Under the pieces are notes generated by a model that ran no database searches, was not told the origin of the DNA, and saw nothing but the letters and a program-made list of their open reading frames with translations. The position numbers and the translations under genes were made by a program. Shown one piece after another: positions 1 through 8,553 of a DNA stretch of 64,000 nt; within the stretch, counting starts at the first letter, position 1; every line of letters starts with the position of its first letter. The stretch lies in contig NZ_FQVN01000004.1 of assembly GCF_900129375.1 (NCBI RefSeq), positions 186,001-250,000 on the forward strand, read 5' to 3'. Source of the DNA: Streptoalloteichus hindustanus (GTDB taxonomy: Bacteria > Actinomycetota > Actinomycetes > Mycobacteriales > Pseudonocardiaceae).

Positions 1-99
1 CAAACCCGTGGACGGGTCGTGGCACAGCACGACCTGCTCGTGCTCGAAGGAATCCGAGCCGAGGACGGCGTGCGGCGTGGCGCGGTCGAACGAACTCAT
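1..99 (-). CDS. Glu/Leu/Phe/Val dehydrogenase, N-terminal 33 residues only
   Basis: The fragment begins MSSFDRATPHAVLGSDSFEH and continues EQVVLCHDPSTGL before the window edge. The HEQVVLCHD..TGL segment is the conserved start of leucine/valine dehydrogenases, NAD-dependent cytosolic enzymes that oxidatively deaminate branched-chain amino acids. The ATG at 97-99 is preceded on its own strand by AAAGGAG at good spacing, which fixes the start. The catalytic lysine and Rossmann domain lie outside the window, so amino acid specificity cannot be judged. It is upstream of nothing else here; its reading direction runs off the left edge. Confidence 0.75.
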   Translation of the reverse strand, partial: MSSFDRATPHAVLGSDSFEHEQVVLCHDPSTGL

Positions 100-249
100 G
101 CTGGTTCTCCTTTGCGAGGATTGGTTTTCGATGTGACGAGTACCGGGAATGCCGGCCGCGTCGGGTAGTGGCGGTGGGCCGGTGGTCGCTTCGGTTCGCC
201 CACCGGCGTTCGACGCCTCAGCGCGCCCTCTCCGTGTCTGGCCGCGTCC

Positions 250-1881
250 TCACCGTGACCGCGCGTACTCCCCGGGTGCGGGGGCGCCGGCGGGGTGGCG
301 GGCGCTGCCCGTCGCGCGGCGGGGAACGCGCGGACCCGAGCGGGGCGCGAGCCACCGCGACCACGCCACCCACCAGGACTCGTGCCGGGGTGTGGCGCGG
401 GCCGACCAGACCCGGGGGTCGGGGGGCAGCCCGTCCGCGCAGATCCGGTAGTCCGCCTGCGGACGCGGCGGGTTGACGATGCCGCCCACGTGCCCGGAGG
501 GCACCAGGTGGAACGCCACGTCGCCGCCGAGCAACCGGGCGCTGCGGTACACCGTTTCCCAGGGGGCGATGTGGTCCCGGAGGCCGGCCACCACGAAGGC
601 GTCCTGCGCGACGGCGGACAGGTCGACGGGTCTTCCCCCGACCCGGAGCCGGCCGCGGGCCAGCGCGTTGTCCGCCGCGATGCGCAGGGTCTGTTCGAAC
701 AGGACGCGGGGCACGTCGATGCCGTCCTCGCTCCACGCCCAGATGTCGAAGGGCTTCGGCCGCTCGCCCAGCAGCCAGCCGGCGACGAGGGGCTGCCAGA
801 CGGTGTCCCTGGACCGCAGCAGGTCGAACAGGACACCGATCCGCCCGCCGTCGACCAGGCCGTCGCCCCTGGACAGGGCACGGGTCAGGAACGCGATCTC
901 CTCCGCCATCGGCTGGTCGCCGCCGTCGGGGGGTGTGTGGTCGAGGGCGGACATCAGCAGGGTCAGCGAGGCGACCCCCGGCTCGCCGCCCGCCGTGAGC
1001 CAGGCGGCGGTGATCGCGGCGAGCAACCCGCCGGCGCACACCCCGACCAGGTGGGCCCGTTCCGAGCCGGTGATCTCCCGGACGACGTCCAGCGCGCGCA
1101 GCGGAACCCGCGACAGGTACTCGTCCAGTCCCAGGTCGGTCTGGTCCGGCGTCGGGTCGCGCTGGCTGATGGCGAACACCGTGAAGCCCGCGCGGACCGC
1201 CCACTCGACGAGACTGCGGCCGGGGGCCAGGTCGTAGATGTAGAACTTGTTCACCCACGCCGGGACGAGCAGCAGGGGGACCTGGTGCACCTCGGCGGTC
1301 TGCGGCTCGTACTGGAGCACCTCCACCAGGTCGTCGCGGTGCACGACCCGGCCGGGAGTGGCCGCCAGGTTCTCGCCGAGGCGGTAGGAGCCGGGCGCGA
1401 TCTTGGCGGGGCGTCCCCGGCGGCGGGCCAGGTCGTCCAGGAGGTTGCCCGCTCCGCGGACCAGGCTCGTGCCGCGGGTGTCCAGGGCGCGGCGCAGCGC
1501 GGCGGGGTTGCCGGGGAGGACGTTCGTGGGGGCCAGGGCCTCGGTGAGGACCTGGGCGAGGAACTGGACCTGCTGGCGGCGTCGGGCCGGCAGGTAGGGC
1601 GCCTCGGCGCCGGCCAGGACCAGCCGGCGCCAGGTCAGGTAGACCTGGAGCACGAACCGGTAGCCGGGGACGGAACTCCAGGCGGGGTCGCCGAACCGTT
1701 GGTCATCGGGGTCCGGGCCCCAGTCGGCCGTCGGGGCCAGCTCGCGGATTCCGAGGAGGGACTGGCGCACCACCCTCGCGCACCAGCTTTCCGAGGCCCA
1801 GCTACCCGAGGCCCAGCTTTCCGGGACAGGGCCCGGAAGGCGGTCGTCGTGGAGGTGCGGTTCGCTGCCACGCGGACTCAC
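250..1881 (-). CDS. phaC: Poly(3-hydroxyalkanoate) synthase (PhaC-like)
   Basis: Polymerises hydroxyacyl-CoA into storage polyester at granule surfaces. The 543-residue protein has the PhaC N-terminal signature (RFGDPAW, then VYLTWRRLV, residues 62-88), the KFYIYDL and GFTVFAISQRDP blocks (212-242), and an alpha/beta-hydrolase core. The lipase-box analogue is GVCAGG with Cys282 as nucleophile; Asp436 and His464 (PSGHVGG) complete the usual triad. The length suits class I or class III-like actinobacterial enzymes. GTG start at 1881 follows AAGGAG on the minus strand. The N-terminus has a low-complexity ESWASGSWASESW run. It is divergent from an acyl-CoA ligase that could feed it activated acyl groups; that link is inference. 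Confidence 0.85.
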   Translation of the reverse strand: MSPRGSEPHLHDDRLPGPVPESWASGSWASESWCARVVRQSLLGIRELAPTADWGPDPDDQRFGDPAWSSVPGYRFVLQVYLTWRRLVLAGAEAPYLPARRRQQVQFLAQVLTEALAPTNVLPGNPAALRRALDTRGTSLVRGAGNLLDDLARRRGRPAKIAPGSYRLGENLAATPGRVVHRDDLVEVLQYEPQTAEVHQVPLLLVPAWVNKFYIYDLAPGRSLVEWAVRAGFTVFAISQRDPTPDQTDLGLDEYLSRVPLRALDVVREITGSERAHLVGVCAGGLLAAITAAWLTAGGEPGVASLTLLMSALDHTPPDGGDQPMAEEIAFLTRALSRGDGLVDGGRIGVLFDLLRSRDTVWQPLVAGWLLGERPKPFDIWAWSEDGIDVPRVLFEQTLRIAADNALARGRLRVGGRPVDLSAVAQDAFVVAGLRDHIAPWETVYRSARLLGGDVAFHLVPSGHVGGIVNPPRPQADYRICADGLPPDPRVWSARATPRHESWWVAWSRWLAPRSGPRVPRRATGSARHPAGAPAPGEYARSR

Positions 1882-2489
1882 CGGTCGCCACTCCTTGCCG
1901 GGCCGGCCACCCGGCCGGCCCTCGCCGTCGTGACCCCCGGATGCTCCGCCCCGGCGCGCACGGGACGCGCGGTCGCCGTGGCGGGACGGCGGACCGTGAA
2001 CGGATATCCGGCGGCTTTTCGCTTTCCGTGGAAGGAAAGTAGCGGCGGGCGCAATGGTGTCGGCAGGCGTGTTGGGAGTCCGTCGCGCCGGTCAGCCGCC
2101 GGGTGCGCAGAGGGCGCGTGGCGGAGGCGCGGAGAGCGTTCGGGGCCCGCCCACACCACCGAACGCGACAATCGGCGCGGATCTCACGTGGAACGACGCG
2201 GGATACCAACCACGACAAGGGGAAATCCGCCGAGGTGTGCGTTCGCGACGCGCCTTTCCCTCCACCACGCGCGATGTCGGTGCGGAGTTCGCGGCCCGGC
2301 CAGGAAAACGCCGGGAACGGCAGGGTTTTCCGGGATCGGGAAGACCCACGGAGAGCCCCGCGCGCCCCGGCCACACGAGACCGTTCCGGGAGGCGACAAC
2401 GAGCTCACGCGCCACCTACCTTTCGGCGCAACGGATCTCCGGGTGCCCACGATCCGACGCACCAGCGAGACTCGAACGGAGGGGTCGTC
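1882..2489. other. Intergenic region between divergent phaC and acyl-CoA ligase
   Basis: About 600 bases without a convincing gene. It must carry the promoters of both divergent genes. A 6-bp inverted repeat (CTTTCC...GGAAAG near 2028-2045) is the only small symmetry I noted. Long open frames cross it in several phases but lack ribosome sites and family similarity, so I read them as GC-rich shadows. Confidence 0.5.
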
Positions 2490-4217
2490 ATGTACAGCAC
2501 CATGCCGGACATCCCGCTCACCCTCGTCCGCGTCCTGCGGCACGGCGCCACGGTCCAGGGCGCCTCCACCGTGTCCACGTGGAACGGGCGGAGCTTCGAC
2601 CGCAGGTCCTACGCCGAGGTGGGCGAGCGCACCGCCCGTCTGGCACACGCGTTGCGCACCCGGCTGGGGGTGCGCACCGGCACCCGGCCGGAGAGCGAGC
2701 AGAGCGTCGTCGGCACCTTCATGTGGAACAACGCCCGACACCTCGAACTGTTCCTCACGGTTCCCGCGATGGGCGCCGTCCTGCACACCCACAACCTGCG
2801 CATGCCGGCCGCCCAACTGATCTACACCATTCGGCACGCCGGCGACGAGGTGATCGTCGTGGACGCCGGCCTGACCGGGACCCTGGCCACCGTGCTGCCC
2901 CACCTGCCGGACACCGTGCGGCACATCGTCGTCGCCGGCCGCGGCGGACGCGCGGCCCTGGCGGGGTTCACCGGCGAGGTGCACGACTACGAGGAGCTGA
3001 TCGCCGACCAGCCCGTCGACTACCCGTGGGAGGAGGAGCTCGACGAGCACACCGCCGCGACGATCTGCTACACCTCCGGCACCACCGGGAACCCCAAGGG
3101 CATCGTCTACAGCCACCGGTCGACGTACCTGCACTGCCTCCAGGTGGCGGCGCCGAACCGCTTCGACCTGACCCACCGCGAGACGATCTTCCCGATCGCC
3201 CCGATGTTCCACGTCAACGCGTGGAACATCCCGCACACCGCGTTCCTCACCGGCGCCGACCTGCTGCTGGCCGACCGGTACCTCCAGCCCGTCCCGCTCG
3301 CCCACATGATCGAGCTGGGCCGGCCGACGGCGGCCGCCGCGGTCCCCACCGTCTGGACCGGCCTGCTGGCGGAGCTGGACGCCCGCCCCTACGACACGTC
3401 GAGCCTGCGCCGGGGGCTCGTCGGCGGCTCCGCCTGCCCGCCGGCCCTCATGGCCGCCTACCGCGACCGCCACTCCATCGAACTCGTGCACGCCTGGGGG
3501 ATGACCGAGACCTCGTCGCTGACGACCACGGCCCTGCCACCCCGGCGAGTGGACAGCGAGGAGGAGTGGTCCTACCGGATCAGCCAGGGCCAGTTCCCGG
3601 CGTCGATCCGGTTCCGGCTCGTGGACGACGACGGCGTGATCGTGCCCAACAACGGTGTGGCCACGGGCGAGTTGCAGGTGCGCGGTCCCTGCGTCACCAG
3701 CGCCTACCACGGCGGGGTGGACGCACCGCAGCGGAAACCGGAGGCGGACTTCACCCCCGACGGGTGGTTGCGGACCGGGGATGTCGGGCGGATCTCCCCG
3801 GACGGCTACCTGACCCTCACCGACCGGGCGAAGGACGTCATCAAGTCCGGTGGCGAGTTCATCTCCAGCGTGGAGCTGGAGAACGCGCTCGCCGAGCACC
3901 CGGCGGTGGTCGAGGCGGCCGTGGTCGCCGTGCCCGACGACCGCTGGGGCGAGCGGCCCCTGGCCGCCGTGTCCCTGCGCCCGGGCAGCGGCGCCGAGCC
4001 GGCGGACCTGCGCGACTTCCTCGCCCGGCGGATCGAGTCGTGGATGGTGCCCGAGCGGTGGACGGTCCTGAGCTCGGTGCCGAAGAACTCGGTGGGCAAG
4101 TACGACAAGCGGGGCATCCAGGACCAGTACGCACGGGGCCGGCTCGACGTCGTCCACCTGAGCAGACACCCCAGTGGCGGGACCACCGCCAGGGAACCCG
4201 GGCTCATCGGGATGTGA
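2490..4217 (+). CDS. Acyl-CoA synthetase, AlkK-like (ANL superfamily)
   Basis: Activates a fatty or related acid to acyl-AMP and then acyl-CoA. The 575-residue protein has the adenylate-forming P-loop YTSGTTGNPKG (residues 194-204), the YSHRS block that follows it in medium-chain AlkK enzymes, the A5 motif WGMTETSS, the hinge TGDVGRISPDGYLTLTDRAKDVIKSGG, and the C-terminal catalytic lysine region NSVGKYDKRG. The N-terminal MWNNARHLELFLTVPAMGAV block also matches AlkK. The ATG at 2490 sits behind GGAGG; the frame stays open upstream but nothing there looks like the family. Medium- or long-chain preference cannot be told from sequence alone. Confidence 0.88.
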   Translation: MYSTMPDIPLTLVRVLRHGATVQGASTVSTWNGRSFDRRSYAEVGERTARLAHALRTRLGVRTGTRPESEQSVVGTFMWNNARHLELFLTVPAMGAVLHTHNLRMPAAQLIYTIRHAGDEVIVVDAGLTGTLATVLPHLPDTVRHIVVAGRGGRAALAGFTGEVHDYEELIADQPVDYPWEEELDEHTAATICYTSGTTGNPKGIVYSHRSTYLHCLQVAAPNRFDLTHRETIFPIAPMFHVNAWNIPHTAFLTGADLLLADRYLQPVPLAHMIELGRPTAAAAVPTVWTGLLAELDARPYDTSSLRRGLVGGSACPPALMAAYRDRHSIELVHAWGMTETSSLTTTALPPRRVDSEEEWSYRISQGQFPASIRFRLVDDDGVIVPNNGVATGELQVRGPCVTSAYHGGVDAPQRKPEADFTPDGWLRTGDVGRISPDGYLTLTDRAKDVIKSGGEFISSVELENALAEHPAVVEAAVVAVPDDRWGERPLAAVSLRPGSGAEPADLRDFLARRIESWMVPERWTVLSSVPKNSVGKYDKRGIQDQYARGRLDVVHLSRHPSGGTTAREPGLIGM

Positions 4218-4295
4218 CGCGGCGACCACCGCCACCGGACCGGCAACCAGGAGAGGACGCTGGTTCGTTCTCCGGCAGCGGTACCGCGGCGCGGG

Positions 4296-4757
4296 TCAGG
4301 CGGCCGGCGGCGCGGCCTCCCCGGTGCCGGTGGCCGGCTCCGCCGGGCTCACGTCCGTGACGCCACCAGCGCGGTCGTCGGCGCGCCTCCCGTGGTGGCG
4401 GGCGGGGGAGTGCTGTCCCCGGGACATCGCGGCGTCGACGACCGCCACCGCCCAGTCCCGGTCGTCGCCGAGGTCGGGGTTCTCCAGCAGCACCTGCCGC
4501 AGCCGCCCCCACACCCCCGCCTTCGTCCACGCGGCGAAGCGGCGGTGCGCGGTCGCGGGTGAGACCGCGAAGGAGGACGGCAGGCGGCGCCAGGCGCAAC
4601 CGCTGGTCACCACGAACACGACGGCGGCGAAGACGTCGCGGCCGTCGAGCGGCACGGTGCCGCCACCCTGCGGTCGTGCGGTGAACCCGGGGATCAGCGG
4701 TGCGGCCAGTTTCCAGAGCGGATCAGGTACCAGACGCCGTGCCAACTTCCCTCCCAT
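4296..4757 (-). mobile_element. IS5-type transposase, N-terminal half only (solo OrfA)
   Basis: The product reads MGGKLARRLVPDPLWKLAAP and then GGGTVPLDGRDVFAAVVFV, VTSGCAWRRLPSSF and PATAHRRFAAW, the typical DUF4096-like first half of IS5-family transposases. The first catalytic Asp region (VAVVDAAM) is present, but the rest is replaced by an unrelated Ala/Pro/Gly-rich tail and no second frame with the remaining DDE residues follows. The frame stays open to 4793, 12 codons further upstream. I found no terminal inverted repeats. It is best read as an inactivated insertion-sequence remnant between two metabolic genes. Confidence 0.7.
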
Positions 4758-5177
4758 GGCCGGACAGCATGGCACCCAACGCCGTTCCGGCAACGCGACT
4801 CGGCTGTCTCATGTGGTGTGTGCACCGATTGACGGTGCTGCGGAAGGCATTCCGCTCACCACGGGTGCGCACGCGGTGCGCGTCGGGCGGGGGCCAGGCC
4901 TCTGGTCGACTCCACCGCATGGCACGGTCTGCCGTGCCGTCAGGCAAGCCGGCGTTCCACGCCATGTCGCGAACCGAGCGCCTGCCACCACATGAGACGG
5001 GCTTTCCGTCGAGGCTTCGGGAGTGTTCGGCATCCAGCACGCGCACGACCGCTCCCGAGGAACAGGCGCGCACAACAGGTCGTCCGCGCACCTCCGATGC
5101 CGCCAGCGCACGCCTGCCACCAACACCGGGGCCGTGCCTAGCGTGGGGAAGTCGCCCACCGAAGAAGGAAGGCAGAC
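4758..5177. other. Intergenic region upstream of the decarboxylase gene
   Basis: No supportable gene. A TAGCGT hexamer at about 5139 is a plausible actinomycete -10 element for the decarboxylase gene at 5178. The rest is probably former insertion-sequence flank, judging from the transposase fragment beside it. Confidence 0.4.
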
Positions 5178-6950
5178 ATGGAAACCAGCCCGTTAGGACC
5201 GCACATCACGGTGATGGACCACCTCCTGAACCGCTTGAGCGCCCTGGGGGTGCGACACCTGTTCGGCGTGGCCGCCGACTACAGCCTCCAGGTGCTCGAC
5301 CGCGTGCTCGCCCACCCGCGCGTGCGGTGGATCGGGACGGCGAACGAACTCGGCGCGGCCTACGCCGCGGACGGCTACGGGCGCACCAACGGCTTCGGGG
5401 CGCTCCTGACCCCGTTCGGGGTGGGGGAGCTGAACGCGATCAACGGGGTGGCGGGCGCCTACGCCGAGCGCGTCCCGTTGCTCCACATCGCCGTCGGCCC
5501 CACACAGGCCACCGAGCGGGCCGGTGCCGTGGTCCACCACACGCTCGGGGACGGGGACTTCGACCGGTTCGCCCGCGCACAACGGCAGGTGGTGTGCGCC
5601 GACGCCGTGCTGCGCCCCCACGACGCCCTGGCGGAGATCGACCGGGTGCTGATCACCTGCCTGCGGGAGCGCCGACCCGGATACCTGCGGGTGCCCCGCG
5701 ATGTCGCGCTGGGCCCCGCCGTCCCGCACCGGTCGCTGGACGTGCCCGACCCGAAGGCCGCCGACCAGGACAACCTGGAGGCCTTCCGCGCCGCGGCCCG
5801 CGCCCGGCTCGCCGCGGCGGACGACGTCGCGGTCCTGGCCGACTTCCTGGTGGACCGGTTCCACGCCCGCGAGGAGTTGGCCGCCCTGCTGGCCGCCAGC
5901 TCCTTCCCGCACGCGACCCTGATGGCCGGCAAGACCGTCGTGGACGAGAGCACGCCCGGGTTCCTCGGGGTGTACGCCGGGGGCATGAGCGAGGCGAAGG
6001 TCCGGGCCACGATCGACGGGGCCGACCTGTTGATCCGCGCGGGCGTGCTCCTCACCGACCTCAACACCGGCAAGTTCACCCACGAGTTCGACCCCGAGGA
6101 GGGCATCGATCTCGGGCCGACCACCGCCAGAGTGGACGGCGCCGCCTTCCCCGGCGTGCCACTGGCCGCGGCGCTGGACGTGCTGACCGAGCTGGTCGGC
6201 GAAGACGCTGCGACCCGGACCCCGACCCCGACTCCGGCGTCGGCTGCCGTCCCCGCGCCGCGCGGGCTGGCCGCGCTGGCGCGGCGCGCGGCGGATTCCC
6301 TGGCCAGGGCCGAGGAGGCCGCCACCTGCGTCAGCCGAACGGTGTGCGGACCGAGGCTCCCCCTGACCCAGTCCTACCTGTGGAAGGCGGTGGGCAACGC
6401 CGTCCGGCCCAACCACACCGTGTTCGCCGACGACGGCACCGCGCTCATGGGCATCGTCGACCGCCGCTTCCCGAGCGGCGCCCGGTTCGTCGCGCAGACG
6501 CTGTGGGCCTCGATCGGCTACACCCTCCCCTCGCTGCTGGGAGCGCAACTCGCCGACCCCGCCCGGCGCGGGCTGCTGCTCATCGGCGACGGCGCGGCCC
6601 AGCTCACCGTCCAGGAACTGGGCACCATCGGCCGCCACCACCTCAAGCCGATCGTGGTCCTGGTGAACAACGACGGCTACACCATCGAGCGGATCACCCA
6701 CGGCGTGAACGCCGTGTACAACGACATCGCCCGGTGGCGCTGGGCCGACCTGCCGGCCGCCCTGGGCGTGGCGGACCCGCTGGTGCTGACGGCCCGCACC
6801 CGCGCCGCACTGGACAGCGCGCTCGCCCGTGCCGTGGCCACCACCGACCGGCTGGTCCTGATCGAGGTGTTCACCGGCAGGCTCGACGTCCCGCCGGGAA
6901 TGGTGCGCCTGTCCGTCAACCGGCCGGACAGGGCCCGCTGGGTTCCCTGA
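5178..6950 (+). CDS. Thiamine-diphosphate 2-oxoacid decarboxylase (indolepyruvate/phenylpyruvate type)
   Basis: A 590-residue enzyme of the pyruvate/indolepyruvate decarboxylase family, which removes CO2 from 2-oxo acids to give aldehydes. Family marks are HLFGVAADYSLQVLD (PDC: GVPGDYNLQFLD), ANELGAAYAADGYGR with the thiamine-binding Glu, and HHTLGDGDF with the adjacent catalytic His pair. The C-terminal cofactor motif runs from GDGAAQLTVQELG to VNNDGYTIE (about 470-505). ATG is preceded by GAAGGAAGG. Indolepyruvate, phenylpyruvate and branched oxo acids are all possible substrates; sequence alone does not decide. A proline-rich linker (about 345-360) separates the middle and C-terminal domains. 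Confidence 0.85.
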   Translation: METSPLGPHITVMDHLLNRLSALGVRHLFGVAADYSLQVLDRVLAHPRVRWIGTANELGAAYAADGYGRTNGFGALLTPFGVGELNAINGVAGAYAERVPLLHIAVGPTQATERAGAVVHHTLGDGDFDRFARAQRQVVCADAVLRPHDALAEIDRVLITCLRERRPGYLRVPRDVALGPAVPHRSLDVPDPKAADQDNLEAFRAAARARLAAADDVAVLADFLVDRFHAREELAALLAASSFPHATLMAGKTVVDESTPGFLGVYAGGMSEAKVRATIDGADLLIRAGVLLTDLNTGKFTHEFDPEEGIDLGPTTARVDGAAFPGVPLAAALDVLTELVGEDAATRTPTPTPASAAVPAPRGLAALARRAADSLARAEEAATCVSRTVCGPRLPLTQSYLWKAVGNAVRPNHTVFADDGTALMGIVDRRFPSGARFVAQTLWASIGYTLPSLLGAQLADPARRGLLLIGDGAAQLTVQELGTIGRHHLKPIVVLVNNDGYTIERITHGVNAVYNDIARWRWADLPAALGVADPLVLTARTRAALDSALARAVATTDRLVLIEVFTGRLDVPPGMVRLSVNRPDRARWVP

Positions 6951-7069
6951 GTCCGTCGGCGTTTCCCGGCGCGCCCGACCAGCGCCAGGGTGGGGCGGCC
7001 GCGACCGGGACCCGCGTGGCCGCGGCCAACGAGGGTCCACGCCCAGGCCCGGGGCAGCCCGGAACCAGG

Positions 7070-7143
7070 CCCGAAACCGGGCCCGAAACCAGGCCCGAAA
7101 CCGGGCCCGGGATCAGTCCGGGATCAGTCCGGGATCAGTCCGG
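7070..7143. repeat. Two adjoining short tandem repeats at the regulator 3' end
   Basis: A 12-bp unit (GGCCCGAAACC plus one base) is repeated about three times, followed directly by three copies of the 11-bp unit CGGGATCAGTC at about 7108-7140. The second block overlaps the stop codon of the minus-strand regulator. Because the period is 11, each copy places a TGA in a different minus-strand frame. Confidence 0.8.
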
Positions 7144-8553
7144 AGAACAGTTTCGGTCCGGCTCGGCGAGGAGCGCCCGGGCTTCCTCCCGACGCCCCTG
7201 TGCCTCCAGCCGGCCGCAGAAGTCGGCGAGGTCGCTGGCGCACTGCGCGGAGTGCAGTCCGCCGAGCACCTCCACGGCCTGGGCCGCGGTGCCGCAGCTC
7301 AGGTCGACCTCCCCCAAGCGCAGTTGCGTCGAGGCCACGAGCAACAGCCGGAGCGCACGCCGCCGCGCCCGGTCCGGCGGGCAGCCCCGGAGGGCTTCCT
7401 GGGCCCACCGCGCGGCGGTGTCGCGCTGTTGGAGGTCCGCTGAGCAGCGGGCCAGCTCCTCCGCCAGGTAGGCGTGGTCGACGTGGCCGGCCCAGTCCGG
7501 CTCCCCGTCGAGACCGCTGCCGAGTCCGCTGCCGGGGTGGCTGTCGGGATCGCCGTGCTCCAGCACCGCGACCGCCTTCCCGATGGCCTGCTGACAGGCA
7601 CGCGCGTCGCCCAGCAGCGCGTGGCCGCGGGCTTCCGCGGCGTGGCAGGCCGCCGCCACGGTGGGGGTGCTGCGCGCCCGCGTTCCCTCCTGCGCCGCGC
7701 GGGCGAGCTGGACGGCTTCCTGCGGGCTGCCGAGCTGGAGCGCCACCCGGCTCATCCCGGACGCCAGCACGTAGCCGCCCAGTCCGCGGTCGTCCGCCGC
7801 CTGCGCCAGGCGCAGTGCCTGGATGTAGTAGCGCTGCGCCAGGCCGGGCTGCCCGGTGTCGACGGCCATGTACCCGGCGAGCTCGGTGAGCCGGGCCACC
7901 GCGCCGAGCAACTGCCGCCCGCTGGCCTCCCCGTAGGAGCCGGCGACGAGCCCGGAGACGACGCTGTCGAGGTAGTGGACGACGACGGGACGCAGCCGCC
8001 CGCTGCCGAAGCGGTGGTCCAGCTCGGCGAGCGAGGCGGTCGTCGCGCGGAGCACCGCGAGGTCCGCCGTGCGCACGGCGGCCGGACCGTGGCCGGCGAC
8101 GACGGCGTCCGGACCGGCGATCAACCAGTCGCGGCTGGGCTGGACCAGCACCGACGTCGAGAGCCTCTCCCCGGTCAGCGCGCCGGTGCGGTGGGCGTCG
8201 CCGCGCCACAGGGCGCGCGCCTGCCGGAGCGCGCCCGGCACGGTCGGCTCGAACCGCAGGCCCACCGTCGGCGCGGCGCCCTGGCCCGACGTCATGCCGA
8301 TCTCCTCGACGGTCACCATCCGGCCCAGCTTGCGCCCCAGCGCCTGGGCGATGATCACGGGCGCGCGGCCGCGCGGCTGCTGCCCCCGGAGCCAGCGGGC
8401 CACCGACGTCTTGTCGTAGCGCAGGTGGAGTCCGTGCTCGGCGCCGCAGACGTTGACCCGGCGGGCCAGCCCGGTGTTGGAGCACCCCGCCTCCTCCATC
8501 ACGGCGCGCAGCCGTTCGTTCGGCTGTCGACCAGCACGCGATCGCACGTCCAT
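7135..8553 (-). CDS. NsdA-like regulator: N-terminal helix-turn-helix with TPR-type repeats
   Basis: A 472-residue cytosolic protein. The first 80 residues (PNERLRAVMEEAGCSNTGLARRV, then VARWLRGQQPRGRAPVIIAQAL) resemble the DNA-binding start of the Streptomyces NsdA family, negative regulators of sporulation and antibiotic production. The rest is Ala/Leu-rich helical repeats of the tetratricopeptide kind. The start at 8553 gives MDVRSRAGRQPNERLR. The gene stands alone, with a long non-coding stretch upstream, and its stop lies inside a tandem repeat. Targets are unknown. It could equally be one of the many NsdA paralogues with no role in development. Confidence 0.65.
   Translation of the reverse strand: MDVRSRAGRQPNERLRAVMEEAGCSNTGLARRVNVCGAEHGLHLRYDKTSVARWLRGQQPRGRAPVIIAQALGRKLGRMVTVEEIGMTSGQGAAPTVGLRFEPTVPGALRQARALWRGDAHRTGALTGERLSTSVLVQPSRDWLIAGPDAVVAGHGPAAVRTADLAVLRATTASLAELDHRFGSGRLRPVVVHYLDSVVSGLVAGSYGEASGRQLLGAVARLTELAGYMAVDTGQPGLAQRYYIQALRLAQAADDRGLGGYVLASGMSRVALQLGSPQEAVQLARAAQEGTRARSTPTVAAACHAAEARGHALLGDARACQQAIGKAVAVLEHGDPDSHPGSGLGSGLDGEPDWAGHVDHAYLAEELARCSADLQQRDTAARWAQEALRGCPPDRARRRALRLLLVASTQLRLGEVDLSCGTAAQAVEVLGGLHSAQCASDLADFCGRLEAQGRREEARALLAEPDRNCSPD

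Noticed and set aside
295-2820. An 841-codon plus-strand frame across phaC and its upstream region
   Set aside because: It overlaps PHA synthase on the other strand and the start of the ligase, with no recognisable domain.
2184-4235. A 683-codon minus-strand frame opposite the acyl-CoA ligase
   Set aside because: Shadow of the ligase; composition dominated by His, Val and Arg and no motifs.
4700-7471. A 923-codon plus-strand frame through the decarboxylase
   Set aside because: Out of frame with the thiamine-enzyme motifs and rich in Arg/Pro, a typical shadow frame.
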